From Bacillus sp. FJAT-14578 (lineage in GTDB: Bacteria > Bacillota > Bacilli > Bacillales > Bacillaceae_H), in contig NZ_AYSE01000016.1 of assembly GCF_000504165.1 (NCBI RefSeq), forward strand, positions 1 through 55,119: 55,119 nucleotides of DNA, given 5' to 3'. Numbering within the stretch: position 1 is the first letter of the stretch; each line of letters begins with the position of its first letter. A program made the translations under genes and the position numbers. Shown here one piece after another: positions 45,999 through 55,119 of the stretch. Under the pieces are notes generated by a model. That model was given only the letters and a program-made list of their open reading frames with translations. It had not been told where the DNA came from and did not search any database.

Positions 45999-46925
45999 AT
46001 GACACGTGTAGCAAATTCAGTGGCGGACCTAATTGGCCAAACGCCTGTTGTAAAGTTAAATAAACTAGTAGAAGAAGATATGGCAGATGTGTATTTGAAG
46101 CTTGAATTCATGAATCCTGGGAGCAGCGTGAAAGACCGTATTGCTTTAGCGATGATTGAAGCTGCAGAAGAAAAGGGTTCTTTAAAAGCAGGAGATACTC
46201 TTGTAGAACCTACAAGCGGAAATACTGGAATTGGCTTAGCGATGGTGGCAGCAGCAAAAGGCTACAAAGCTATTTTGGTCATGCCGGATACGATGAGTAT
46301 GGAGCGCCGTAACTTACTTCGTGCATATGGGGCTGAGCTTGTATTGACTCCAGGGAGCGAAGGAATGGGCGGGGCGATTCGTAAAGCAGAGGAATTATCG
46401 AAAGAGCATGGTTATTTTATGCCCCAGCAATTCAAAAATGAAGCAAATCCAGAGGTTCATCGCCGTACTACAGGAAAAGAAATCGTGGAGCAAATGGGCG
46501 ATCAATTAGATGCCTTTATTGCAGGTGTAGGAACTGGAGGGACAATTACAGGTGCTGGGGAAGTACTGCGTGAAGCGTATCCATCCATTAAAATTTATGC
46601 TGTGGAGCCAACAGACTCACCGGTATTGAGTGGTGGGAAACCTGGTCCGCATAAAATTCAGGGGATTGGGGCAGGATTTGTTCCATCGATTTTGAATACA
46701 GAAGTTTATGAGGGAATCATTAAAATCAAGAATGAAGAAGCATTTGAATATGCGCGCAAAGCGGCAAGAGAAGAAGGAGTACTTGGCGGTATTTCTTCAG
46801 GGGCTGCTATTGCTGCAGCTCTTAAGGTAGCGAAAGAACTAGGTAAAGGAAAGAAAGTATTGGCTGTTCTTCCAAGTAATGGAGAGCGTTACTTAAGTAC
46901 ACCTTTATATCAATTTGAAGAATAG
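45999..46925 (+). CDS. cysK: cysteine synthase (O-acetylserine sulfhydrylase)
   Basis: A 308-residue PLP enzyme making cysteine from O-acetylserine and sulfide. The PLP lysine is K45 in PGSSVKDR; the [10 protein letters not shown] substrate loop (near 69) and the GTGGTITG phosphate cup (near 177) are intact. It is the same length as B. subtilis CysK, which also works with CymR as a co-repressor. Start ATG 45999 follows TTAGGAGTGG; the upstream in-frame stretch from 45927 is the promoter and leader. Confidence 0.97.
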   Translation: MTRVANSVADLIGQTPVVKLNKLVEEDMADVYLKLEFMNPGSSVKDRIALAMIEAAEEKGSLKAGDTLVEPTSGNTGIGLAMVAAAKGYKAILVMPDTMSMERRNLLRAYGAELVLTPGSEGMGGAIRKAEELSKEHGYFMPQQFKNEANPEVHRRTTGKEIVEQMGDQLDAFIAGVGTGGTITGAGEVLREAYPSIKIYAVEPTDSPVLSGGKPGPHKIQGIGAGFVPSILNTEVYEGIIKIKNEEAFEYARKAAREEGVLGGISSGAAIAAALKVAKELGKGKKVLAVLPSNGERYLSTPLYQFEE

Positions 46926-47344
46926 AAAAGGCTTCCCGAAATAATAGAAAATAAATTGTTTCAGGATTTGTATCAAATAAGGCGTCACGGATGGTCCAAT
47001 AACTAAGGGCTTTCCTGGCGCTTTATTTAATTCAATATTCGTTTATTCCCCGTTGACGCGCAGTAGGAATCCTCTTGAATGTCCATAATGTAACTAGTAA
47101 AGTTGTTATCATACTGAAAAATGAAAATCTGAATATGGACCAAGGCAGCTTTATCTTGCAGTAATTTCTATGGGGCTTGCGCTTCCCGCGATTCAGTGGG
47201 GAAGAAAGGCCCTGACTGAGTTTTCTCTTTATATGGTTTTGTGAGCAGGTTTCCTTTATATATTTTTAGTAAACGATATATGACCTTCTCGTGTGAATCA
47301 TGTAAAATGGAGAAAAGGTGATTGACTTTTAGGAGAGTGAATAC
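46926..47344. other. cysK-pabB intergenic region
   Basis: No gene is supportable. It contains a loose hairpin AAATAAGGCG / CGCTTTATTT (46975-47028, 34-base loop, one G-T) that may end cysK transcription, and a promoter candidate for pabB at 47280-47308. Confidence 0.5.
47280..47308 (+). promoter_or_regulatory. promoter candidate for the folate operon
   Basis: ATGACC (47280-47285), 17 bp, TAAAAT (47303-47308), about 37 bp before pabB. The -35 is weak. Confidence 0.4.
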
Positions 47345-48763
47345 ATGCAACAGCGTAGATCTTGGGGAGAGAAAATAGTCATTCCTAAAGAAGAATGGTT
47401 TTTCATCTATAAACATTTGTCAAATGAGCAGTCGCGCCATATATTGCTTGAAAGTGGAAGAGGCGGGCAATACAGCATAATAGGGTTAAAACCTTTTGCT
47501 GTTTTAGAAGGCCGTTACAAGAGTTTGAAGGTAACGAATGAATTTGAGGCATATGAGCTTGAGGGAAATCCCCTTCATCTTATGAGAACGTGGATGAATC
47601 AGTACAAAGCACCTTCTAATCCCCATTTACCGGATTTTCAAGGCGGGGCCATTGGTTTCATCAGCTATGATTATATCCGCCATATTGAACGCCTTCCATC
47701 AATGGGGAAAGATGATTTGGACATGCCGCATCTTTATTTTTTAGTGTTTGATGATGTATTCGTTTATGATCATCATAAAGAAGAGTTATGGGTGATTGTG
47801 AATGATGAGCTGGTCAATGAAAAAGCTGCTCTTCAGCGACTAGATTCATACAAATTGCAGTGGGGTACATGCACCAAACAAGAACAAGCGATTTTATCAA
47901 TGCCTTATGAACCTTCGTTGGAGTTTTCTATGTCTGAAGAGACATTTATAGAGGCTGTAGAGAAAATTCAAGCTTATATCGGGCAAGGAGATGTTTTTCA
48001 GGTGAATTTATCTGTTCGCCAGTCTCAATTTCTAGGTACACCTCCTATTCACATTTATGAAAAATTGCGTGAAATTAATCCTTCTCCTTATATGGGGTAT
48101 ATGCAAACCCCGGAATTTCAAATTGTCAGTAGTTCACCCGAACTGTTGATCAAGAAAAGAGGAGATGAGGTAAGTACGAGGCCGATTGCGGGGACACGAT
48201 CGCGCGGAAGAACAGATGAAGAAGATCAACAGTTAGCGGATGAGTTAATTCATAACGAAAAAGAGCGTGCAGAGCACGTAATGCTTGTCGATTTGGAAAG
48301 AAACGATTTAGGGAGAGTATGTGAATACGGTACAGTATATGTAGATGAATTTATGGTGATTGAAAAATACTCGCACGTTATGCATATTGTTTCTAATGTA
48401 AAGGGAAAGCTGCAATCATCCAAGGATTACGTGGATATCATTGATGCGGTCTTCCCTGGTGGAACCATTACGGGTGCTCCAAAGGTTCGAACGATGGAAA
48501 TCATTGAAGAATTAGAACCTGTCAGACGAGGCTTATACACGGGTTCAATCGGCTGGATTGGATTTGATGAAGATATGGAATTGAACATTGTCATCCGAAC
48601 GTTGGTAGCGAAAGAAGGAAAAGCTCACGTGCAAGCAGGAGCGGGCATTGTCATTGATTCTAATCCTATCCAGGAATATAAAGAGTCTTTAAAGAAAGCC
48701 ACTGCCTTATGGAAGGCAAAAGAGAAGAGTGAAAAAGAGCTGAGTGAGGGTGAGAAGAGATGA
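47345..48763 (+). CDS. pabB: aminodeoxychorismate synthase component I
   Basis: A 472-residue chorismate-utilising enzyme that aminates chorismate to 4-amino-4-deoxychorismate on the way to p-aminobenzoate and folate. The chorismate-binding core is complete: [12 protein letters not shown] (near 278), [24 protein letters not shown] (near 300) and [21 protein letters not shown] (near 373). Start ATG 47345 after TTAGGAGAG. It overlaps pabA by ATGA and begins the folate operon. Confidence 0.96.
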   Translation: MQQRRSWGEKIVIPKEEWFFIYKHLSNEQSRHILLESGRGGQYSIIGLKPFAVLEGRYKSLKVTNEFEAYELEGNPLHLMRTWMNQYKAPSNPHLPDFQGGAIGFISYDYIRHIERLPSMGKDDLDMPHLYFLVFDDVFVYDHHKEELWVIVNDELVNEKAALQRLDSYKLQWGTCTKQEQAILSMPYEPSLEFSMSEETFIEAVEKIQAYIGQGDVFQVNLSVRQSQFLGTPPIHIYEKLREINPSPYMGYMQTPEFQIVSSSPELLIKKRGDEVSTRPIAGTRSRGRTDEEDQQLADELIHNEKERAEHVMLVDLERNDLGRVCEYGTVYVDEFMVIEKYSHVMHIVSNVKGKLQSSKDYVDIIDAVFPGGTITGAPKVRTMEIIEELEPVRRGLYTGSIGWIGFDEDMELNIVIRTLVAKEGKAHVQAGAGIVIDSNPIQEYKESLKKATALWKAKEKSEKELSEGEKR

Positions 48764-49335
48764 TTTTAATGATTGATAATTATGATTCCTTTACATTTAA
48801 TTTGGTGCAATACTTAGGAGAAATGGGAGAAGAGCTGGTTGTTAAACGAAATGATCAAATTACCTTAAAGGAAATTGAAGAATTAAACCCTGAATTTTTA
48901 ATGATTTCCCCCGGGCCTTGCAGTCCAAATGAAGCAGGAATTAGTTTAGAAGCCATTACACATTTTGCGGGGAAAATACCGATTTTCGGTGTATGTCTAG
49001 GCCATCAATCAATCGGCCAGGCATTCGGTGGAAAGGTTATACGTGCGGAACGTTTAATGCATGGAAAAACATCGGAGATTCATCATGATGGAAAAACCAT
49101 TTTTAAGCAATTGAATAATCCTTTTACTGCTACGCGTTACCATTCTCTGATTGTTGAAAAAGAAACACTTCCGGATTGCTTTGAAGTATCAGCGTGGACG
49201 GAAGAGGGCGAAATTATGGCCGTTCGGCATAAAACGTTACCGATTGAAGGGGTTCAGTTCCATCCTGAATCGATTATGACCTCTTTTGGGAAAGAAATGC
49301 TTCAAAACTTTATCTCTGCCTATAAGAAGGGATGA
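48760..49335 (+). CDS. pabA: glutamine amidotransferase component II (PabA, shared with TrpG)
   Basis: A 191-residue class I glutamine amidotransferase supplying ammonia to PabB. The catalytic triad is C79 (FGVCLGHQ) plus H and E in VQFHPESI near 168-170. In B. subtilis this subunit also serves anthranilate synthase because the trp operon lacks its own; whether that holds here cannot be seen. The start ATG overlaps the pabB stop, indicating translational coupling. pabC starts 3 bp after its stop. Confidence 0.95.
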   Translation: MILMIDNYDSFTFNLVQYLGEMGEELVVKRNDQITLKEIEELNPEFLMISPGPCSPNEAGISLEAITHFAGKIPIFGVCLGHQSIGQAFGGKVIRAERLMHGKTSEIHHDGKTIFKQLNNPFTATRYHSLIVEKETLPDCFEVSAWTEEGEIMAVRHKTLPIEGVQFHPESIMTSFGKEMLQNFISAYKKG

Positions 49336-49338
49336 ATT

Positions 49339-50193
49339 ATGTATATATACTTGAACGGGAATATTATAAGGCGTGAGGAGGCTTCTATATCTCCCTTTGA
49401 TCACGGGTATATGTATGGGATAGGTTTATTCGAAACATTCCGTACGTATAATGGTCATCCATTTTTATTGGATGACCATTTAGCTCGTTTAAATAGCGGG
49501 TTAGAGGAGCTGGATATAGAGTATCAATGCAAAAGGGAAGATGTCCTTTCTATGCTGGAACGGCTTTTGAAAGCCAATGGGCTGCAAGACGCATATGTTA
49601 GGCTTAATGTTTCTGCGGGAATAGGGGACGTGGGCCTTCAAACCGCACCTTATACGGAACCGACGGTCATCATGTATATGAAGCCGCTTCCTTCTAATGG
49701 CACGGAAGAAAAAGAAGGGGTCTTTTTAGAGACAAGGAGAAATTCGCCTGAGGGCGCTCGGCGTCTCAAGTCTCATCACTATTTGAATAATATTTTGGCT
49801 AAAAAAGAAATGGGAAGCACCCCTTCTGAAGAAGGAATTTTTTTGACCAAAGAAGGTTATGTAGCTGAAGGAATTGTTTCCAACTTATTTTTTGTAAAAA
49901 ATGGTATAGTCTATACGCCTTCCTTAGAAACGGGCATTTTAGATGGAATCACACGCCAGTTTGTATTCTCTCTCTTGGAGAAGCTTGACATAACGATAAA
50001 GGAAGGACTTTTTACAATTCAAGAGTTGCTTGAAAGTGATGAGATTTTTGTGACAAATTCCGTTCAGGAAATCACTCCGATTGTAAAGGTTGGTAATCAT
50101 TGCTATCCAAAAGGGAATCATACTTTGGTACACCGGCTTCAAACTATTTATAATCAGGTTTGTCAGTCCTTATGGAGCAAACATGACTTATAA
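49339..50193 (+). CDS. pabC: aminodeoxychorismate lyase
   Basis: A 284-residue fold-type IV PLP enzyme that removes pyruvate from aminodeoxychorismate to give p-aminobenzoate. The PLP lysine is K144 in RRLKSHHYLNN; the EGIVSNLFFV and GITRQFV phosphate-binding segments and the E of TNSVQEITPI fit the aminotransferase IV family. Start ATG 49339 with AAGAAGGGATG upstream. It is the third gene of the pab/fol operon. Confidence 0.95.
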   Translation: MYIYLNGNIIRREEASISPFDHGYMYGIGLFETFRTYNGHPFLLDDHLARLNSGLEELDIEYQCKREDVLSMLERLLKANGLQDAYVRLNVSAGIGDVGLQTAPYTEPTVIMYMKPLPSNGTEEKEGVFLETRRNSPEGARRLKSHHYLNNILAKKEMGSTPSEEGIFLTKEGYVAEGIVSNLFFVKNGIVYTPSLETGILDGITRQFVFSLLEKLDITIKEGLFTIQELLESDEIFVTNSVQEITPIVKVGNHCYPKGNHTLVHRLQTIYNQVCQSLWSKHDL

Positions 50194-50211
50194 AAGAAAG
50201 GAATGATGGAT

Positions 50212-51069
50212 ATGACAGCTAATACATTAATGAAATCTTCAGTCATTCGTTGCGGCGATTATGAACTGGATTATTCCTCCAAAACATTGATTATGGGTAT
50301 CTTAAATGCAACGCCAGACTCTTTTTCCGACGGTGGTCAATATAATCATTTGGATGCTGCGGTAGAGCATGCTCAGCAAATGGTTGAAGAAGGAGCAGAT
50401 ATCATTGATATTGGAGGAGAATCAACGCGCCCTGGATTTGTACCGGTATCTTTAGAAGAAGAGTTGCATCGTGCCATTCCTGTTGTGAGGGAAGTGGCAA
50501 AATATGTGAAGGTGCCTATCTCTATTGACACGTATAAAGCAGAAGTAGCAAAACAGGCAATTGAAGCAGGAGCCCATATTATTAATGATATATGGGGGGC
50601 GAAAGCAGATCCTAAAATGGCTGAAGTAGCGGCCTTTTATCAAGTCCCGATTATTATTATGCATAATCGAGAGAATCGGAATTACCAAAGCCTCATTCCA
50701 GATATGCTTTCTGATTTATATGAAAGCATTAAGATAGTGAAGGGTGCAGGAGTTAAAGACGAACAAATTATTCTAGATCCAGGAATAGGTTTTGCCAAAG
50801 ATTTTGATCAAAATATAGAAGTCATGAAAAACTTAGATAAATTTACTGCATTGGGATATCCGGTTCTTTTAGGTACTTCTCGAAAGGGAATGATTGGCCA
50901 TGTGCTGGATTTGCCTCCGCATGAACGAGCGGAGGGAACGGCTGCCACTGTTTGTTTAGGTATTACTAAAGGAATCCATATAACAAGAGTGCACGACGTA
51001 CTGCACATTTCAAGAACGGCTAAAATGATGGATGCCTTGGTTGGGAAGGGGGAGAATCCTCATCGATAA
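50212..51069 (+). CDS. folP: dihydropteroate synthase
   Basis: A 285-residue TIM-barrel enzyme joining p-aminobenzoate to dihydropterin pyrophosphate; the target of sulfonamides. The signatures MGILNATPDSFSDGG (near 30-44) and IDIGGESTRPG (near 68-78) are intact, as is DPGIGFAKDFDQN. Start ATG 50212 is nine bases after AAGAAAGGA and gives the B. subtilis length; the ATGs at 50203 and 50206 are too close to that site. Its 3' end overlaps the start region of folB. Confidence 0.96.
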   Translation: MTANTLMKSSVIRCGDYELDYSSKTLIMGILNATPDSFSDGGQYNHLDAAVEHAQQMVEEGADIIDIGGESTRPGFVPVSLEEELHRAIPVVREVAKYVKVPISIDTYKAEVAKQAIEAGAHIINDIWGAKADPKMAEVAAFYQVPIIIMHNRENRNYQSLIPDMLSDLYESIKIVKGAGVKDEQIILDPGIGFAKDFDQNIEVMKNLDKFTALGYPVLLGTSRKGMIGHVLDLPPHERAEGTAATVCLGITKGIHITRVHDVLHISRTAKMMDALVGKGENPHR

Positions 51070-51421
51070 AATCTATGTGAACGGTATGAGATTTTATGGA
51101 TATCACGGTGTGTACGCAGAGGAAAATAAGCTTGGACAACGCTTTAATGCTGATGTCACAGTAGAGCTGGATTTGCACAAGGCCGGAGTTACAGATGATT
51201 TGAACTACACAGTGAATTACGCAGAAATTTATAAAATGTGCAGGGAAATTGCAGAAGGTAAACCGTTCAAATTGATTGAGGCTGTGGCGGAAAATATCGC
51301 TTCAAAGATTTTGGATGCCTTTTCTGCTGTAGAGTCTTGTACGGTAAAGTTATACAAACCTGACCCCCCTATCCCTGGTTATTATGAATCAGTTGCGGTG
51401 GAAATTACAAGGAGTCGTTAA
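51032..51421 (+). CDS. folB: dihydroneopterin aldolase (start codon uncertain)
   Basis: The protein is about 119-129 residues. It converts 7,8-dihydroneopterin to 6-hydroxymethyl-dihydropterin. The family core (DKIYVNGMRFYGYHGVYAEENKLGQRF and the C-terminal KPDPPIPGYYESVAVEI) is complete. The start is a puzzle: AAGGGGGAG (51046-51054) points to 51062, where the codon is ATC (giving the family length), not ATG, GTG or TTG. The nearest standard starts in frame are TTG 51041 and ATG 51032, which add an unconserved WLGRGRIL-type leader and place the ribosome site inside the gene. Coordinates use ATG 51032 by default. The gene overlaps folP. Confidence 0.85.
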   Translation: MPWLGRGRILIDKIYVNGMRFYGYHGVYAEENKLGQRFNADVTVELDLHKAGVTDDLNYTVNYAEIYKMCREIAEGKPFKLIEAVAENIASKILDAFSAVESCTVKLYKPDPPIPGYYESVAVEITRSR

Positions 51422-51949
51422 ATGGAAAACATAGCCTTTATCGCTTTAGGTTCAAACTTAGGAGATCGTTTCCGATATTTGAAAGAAGCTGTTATCCAAC
51501 TAAATAATCATGAGTGTGTAGAATTAATAAACGCTTCATCCATTTATGAAACAGATCCTATCGGGTATGAAGAGCAGAGTGCGTTTTTGAATATGGTAGT
51601 AAAAATCCGCACATCTTTGTTACCTTTGTCTTTATTAAAACTTTTGCAAGAAATCGAGAGAGAATATGGGAGAAAAAGGGATATTCGTTGGGGGCCTCGA
51701 ACTTTAGACCTTGACATTTTATTGTTTAACCAAGAAAATGTTGAAACAGAGCAACTTAAGATTCCACACCCTAGAATGACCGAGAGAGCTTTTGTTATGA
51801 TTCCGTTATTTGAAGTGGACCAGGGTGTCTACATTCCTAATCAGGCTCATCCTATTTCGTCTATTATAGATTCATTACAAGATAAAGAAGGGGTAAGGGT
51901 ATGGAAGCGGAAAAATGGGGAAGACGTATACGCGCTTTTCGCAAATTAA
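51422..51949 (+). CDS. folK: HPPK, 2-amino-4-hydroxy-6-hydroxymethyldihydropteridine pyrophosphokinase
   Basis: A 175-residue kinase transferring pyrophosphate from ATP to 6-hydroxymethyl-dihydropterin, the step before FolP. The signatures IALGSNLGDR (residues 6-15) and the RWGPRTLDLDILLF motif with its metal-binding Asp pair (near 92-99) are present, as is IPHPRMTERAFV. Start ATG 51422 directly follows the folB stop with AAGGAG upstream. Its 3' end overlaps yazB by 49 bp. Confidence 0.96.
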   Translation: MENIAFIALGSNLGDRFRYLKEAVIQLNNHECVELINASSIYETDPIGYEEQSAFLNMVVKIRTSLLPLSLLKLLQEIEREYGRKRDIRWGPRTLDLDILLFNQENVETEQLKIPHPRMTERAFVMIPLFEVDQGVYIPNQAHPISSIIDSLQDKEGVRVWKRKNGEDVYALFAN

Positions 51950-52119
51950 AGGGGTATACTCAAGAGGGATTTGCAAAAGATTTAGGAGTTTCTGTTTCTG
52001 TATTGGGAGAGGTCGAACGCGGCAACCGTTTCCCTTCTGAAGAATTTGTTGAAAATATTGCTAATGCATTAGATATTAGTGTTCAAGAATTAACACCACA
52101 GGATATAGAAGAGCAGTAA
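51901..52119 (+). CDS. yazB: XRE-family helix-turn-helix protein YazB
   Basis: A 72-residue single-domain DNA-binding protein of the Cro/C1 (XRE) type. The helix-turn-helix reads GYTQEGFAKDLGVSVSVLGEVERGNRFPS (about 18-46), followed by ENIANALDISVQEL. Its target genes are unknown. It is conserved at this place in Bacillus, between folK and dusB. Start ATG 51901 with AAGGGG eight bases upstream, inside folK. Confidence 0.92.
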   Translation: MEAEKWGRRIRAFRKLKGYTQEGFAKDLGVSVSVLGEVERGNRFPSEEFVENIANALDISVQELTPQDIEEQ

Positions 52120-52139
52120 TAAAAGGAGGTTAAAAGGTT

Positions 52140-53141
52140 TTGCTTAAAATTGGAGATATTACGATGAAAAACCCAGTTGTGCTTGCACCGATGGCTGGAG
52201 TTTGTAATGTAGCCTTTCGTTTAACGGTTAAGGAATTTGGAGCGGGATTGGTTTGCGCAGAAATGGTTAGTGATAAAGCGATTTTATATAATAATGCTAA
52301 AACGATGGGCATGTTGTATATCGATGAACGTGAAAAGCCGTTGAGCTTGCAAATTTTCGGCGGTGAAAAAGAAACGCTTGTAGAAGCAGCTAAATTTGTT
52401 GATAAAAACACAACTGCCGATATCATTGACATTAACATGGGGTGTCCGGTACCGAAAATCACTAAATGTGATGCGGGTGCTAAATGGTTGTTGGATCCTA
52501 ATAAGATTTATGAAATGGTGGCAGCTGTCGTAGATGCGGTAGATAAACCGGTAACTGTCAAAATGCGCATTGGTTGGGATGAAGAACATATTTATGCGAT
52601 AGAGAATGCACGAGCAGTTGAACGTGCGGGTGGAAAAGCTGTAGCCGTTCACGGTAGAACGCGTGTACAAATGTATGAAGGGCATGCAGATTGGAACATT
52701 ATTAAGCAAGTGAAAGATGCCGTTTCGATTCCGGTTATCGGGAACGGAGATGTTCAAACTCCTCAAGATGCGAAGCGCATGTTAGAGGAAACAGGTGTAG
52801 ACGGGGTTATGATCGGTCGTGCAGCACTTGGAAACCCTTGGATGATTTACCGTACAGTTAAATATTTGGAGACGGGTGAACTAATGGGCGAGCCGTCAGT
52901 GAGAGAGAAAATTGACGTGTGCCTATTACACCTTGACCGTTTGATTGGTTTAAAGGGTGAAAATGTAGCGGTACGTGAAATGAGAAAGCATGCTGCGTGG
53001 TATTTAAAAGGAGTTCGTGGAAATGCGAAAGTACGCAACGGTGTAAATGAATGTTCAACAAGAGATGAACTAACGACTTTGTTGAAAAATTACGTTGAAG
53101 AAGTAGAGTTGAAGCAGCAAAGTGATGCTCAAGTCATTTGA
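52140..53141 (+). CDS. dusB: tRNA-dihydrouridine synthase (DusB type, YacF)
   Basis: A 333-residue FMN enzyme that reduces uridines in tRNA D-loops. The TIM-barrel signatures LAPMAGVCNVAFR, the catalytic C102 in INMGCPVPKITK, VKMRIGWD and VHGRTRVQMYEG, and FMN-binding IGNGDVQTPQDA are present. The length equals B. subtilis YacF. The start is TTG 52140 with AAAGGAGGT nine bases upstream. A terminator follows. Confidence 0.96.
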   Translation: MLKIGDITMKNPVVLAPMAGVCNVAFRLTVKEFGAGLVCAEMVSDKAILYNNAKTMGMLYIDEREKPLSLQIFGGEKETLVEAAKFVDKNTTADIIDINMGCPVPKITKCDAGAKWLLDPNKIYEMVAAVVDAVDKPVTVKMRIGWDEEHIYAIENARAVERAGGKAVAVHGRTRVQMYEGHADWNIIKQVKDAVSIPVIGNGDVQTPQDAKRMLEETGVDGVMIGRAALGNPWMIYRTVKYLETGELMGEPSVREKIDVCLLHLDRLIGLKGENVAVREMRKHAAWYLKGVRGNAKVRNGVNECSTRDELTTLLKNYVEEVELKQQSDAQVI

Positions 53142-53189
53142 CATCTAGAATTTGCTAACCTATAATACCCATAATGAATATTACTCGCT

Positions 53190-53213
53190 GCCAGTTGAAT
53201 ACTGGCTTTTTTT
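53190..53213 (+). terminator. terminator after dusB
   Basis: GCCAGT and ACTGGC pair around TGAAT, followed by seven T. The stem is short but the U-run is strong. Confidence 0.75.
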
Positions 53214-53334
53214 CTGTTTGTATAAAGTGGAACTTTCCTTATTCGAATTTCTCTTTTTGTTTGAGGTTAGTTGACCAATAGAGTTCTGATAGGTGATGTC
53301 CTCTTGCTCACAAAGAGTAAAAATTGCCTGTTAG

Positions 53335-54852
<1,518 letters not shown>

Positions 54853-54872
54853 AATGGTTGTTGTAAAATAAT

Positions 54873-54920
54873 AAAGAAAGGCGCCCTATTCCCGAGAATA
54901 GGGCGCCTTTCTTTATAAAT
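54873..54920 (+). terminator. terminator after lysS
   Basis: A perfect 19-bp stem (54873-54891 with 54896-54914) with a CCGA loop; the 3' arm ends in CTTTCTTTAT. Confidence 0.93.
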
Positions 54921-54990
54921 AATCGTTTAAGTGAAATAGATTTGGTAATAAGATAAAAAATTTAATATTGAAACTTCTTCTAATATAATT

Positions 54991-55021
54991 GATTAATATT
55001 TTTTGTTCTGGTATATTAATC
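54991..55021. repeat. 9-bp dyad in the AT-rich region before the terminal promoter
   Basis: GATTAATAT (54991-54999) and ATATTAATC (55013-55021) are perfect inverted repeats 13 bp apart. Role unknown. Confidence 0.5.
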
Positions 55022-55050
55022 TTTATTGTTTGAGAAACAAACGAAGTTGA

Positions 55051-55103
55051 AATTACTTTTTTAAAAAAAGTAATTGACTTTCAAAGAGAAGACATGATAT
55101 TAT
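55051..55103 (+). promoter_or_regulatory. strong promoter at the window end, presumably of an rRNA operon
   Basis: TTGACT (55074-55079), 18 bp, TATTAT (55098-55103). The -35 is preceded by an A/T block containing the 25-base palindrome 55051-55075, which would serve as an UP element. In B. subtilis an rRNA operon follows lysS, so an rrn promoter is the likely reading. The 16S gene itself lies beyond the window. Confidence 0.65.
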
Positions 55104-55119
55104 ATAAAAGTTGCTTCGC

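Noticed and set aside
47168..47416. 82-codon minus-strand frame before pabB
   Set aside because: It overlaps the pabB start and promoter region antisense and has no ribosome site or family resemblance.

Overview
The window is a piece of a low-GC Gram-positive, endospore-forming chromosome, almost certainly Bacillaceae (Bacillus in the broad sense). Gene content and order match the region of the Bacillus subtilis chromosome just after the first rRNA operon (csfB to lysS), which lies close to the replication origin. Nearly every protein reads as an ortholog of the B. subtilis one. Spore genes under recognisable sigma-F/G, sigma-H, sigma-K and Spo0A-type promoter sequences confirm a sporulating organism. 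The species cannot be fixed from sequence reading alone.

Layout. 1-47 is the 3' tail of a 5S rRNA with its terminator. 191-7434 holds csfB, yaaO, tmk, darA, holB, ricT, yabA, trmN6, yazA and rsmI (sporulation control, dTTP synthesis, c-di-AMP sensing, clamp loading, RNase Y modulation, initiation control, rRNA/tRNA methylation). abrB is divergent from metG across a 500-bp regulatory region with Spo0A boxes. 8343-14189 holds metG, tatD, yabE, rnmV and rsmA. A dispersed repeat copy follows, then yabG, veg, sspF, ispE, purR, ridA, spoVG, glmU, prs, ctc, pth, fin, mfd and spoVT. 28432-33854 runs yabM, yabN, rqcP, yabP, yabQ, divIC, yabR. A gene foreign to the B. subtilis order (YflT + DUF2382 stress protein with a sigma-B-like promoter) sits next to two minus-strand tRNA genes (Met, Glu). 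Then come spoIIE, a second repeat copy, yabS, yabT, tilS, hpt and ftsH, followed by coaX, hslO, cysK, the folate cluster pabB-pabA-pabC-folP-folB-folK, yazB, dusB and lysS. The window ends in a strong promoter that in B. subtilis-like chromosomes would drive the next rRNA operon.

How it works together. This is a housekeeping block interleaved with developmental genes. Translation and RNA maturation genes (metG, lysS, tilS, dusB, rsmA, rnmV, rsmI, trmN6, pth, rqcP) and nucleotide, folate and cysteine synthesis genes (tmk, prs, hpt, purR, pab/fol, cysK) are mixed with regulators of the transition state and sporulation (abrB, spoVG, csfB, fin, spoIIE, spoVT, yabG, sspF, yabPQ). Compared with B. 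subtilis, xpaC-yaaN, yaaR and yacD are absent from their usual places.

No wholly new system is visible. The items most worth a second look are: a two-copy terminal-inverted-repeat element, one copy abutting the spoIIE stop codon; a cluster of three perfect Spo0A 7-mers in the abrB-metG gap; a sigma-B-type promoter on the inserted DUF2382 gene; a folB with no canonical start codon where its Shine-Dalgarno points; a 13-bp inverted repeat bracketing sspF; a paired PurBox operator before purR; and a 27-bp repeat expansion in yabR.
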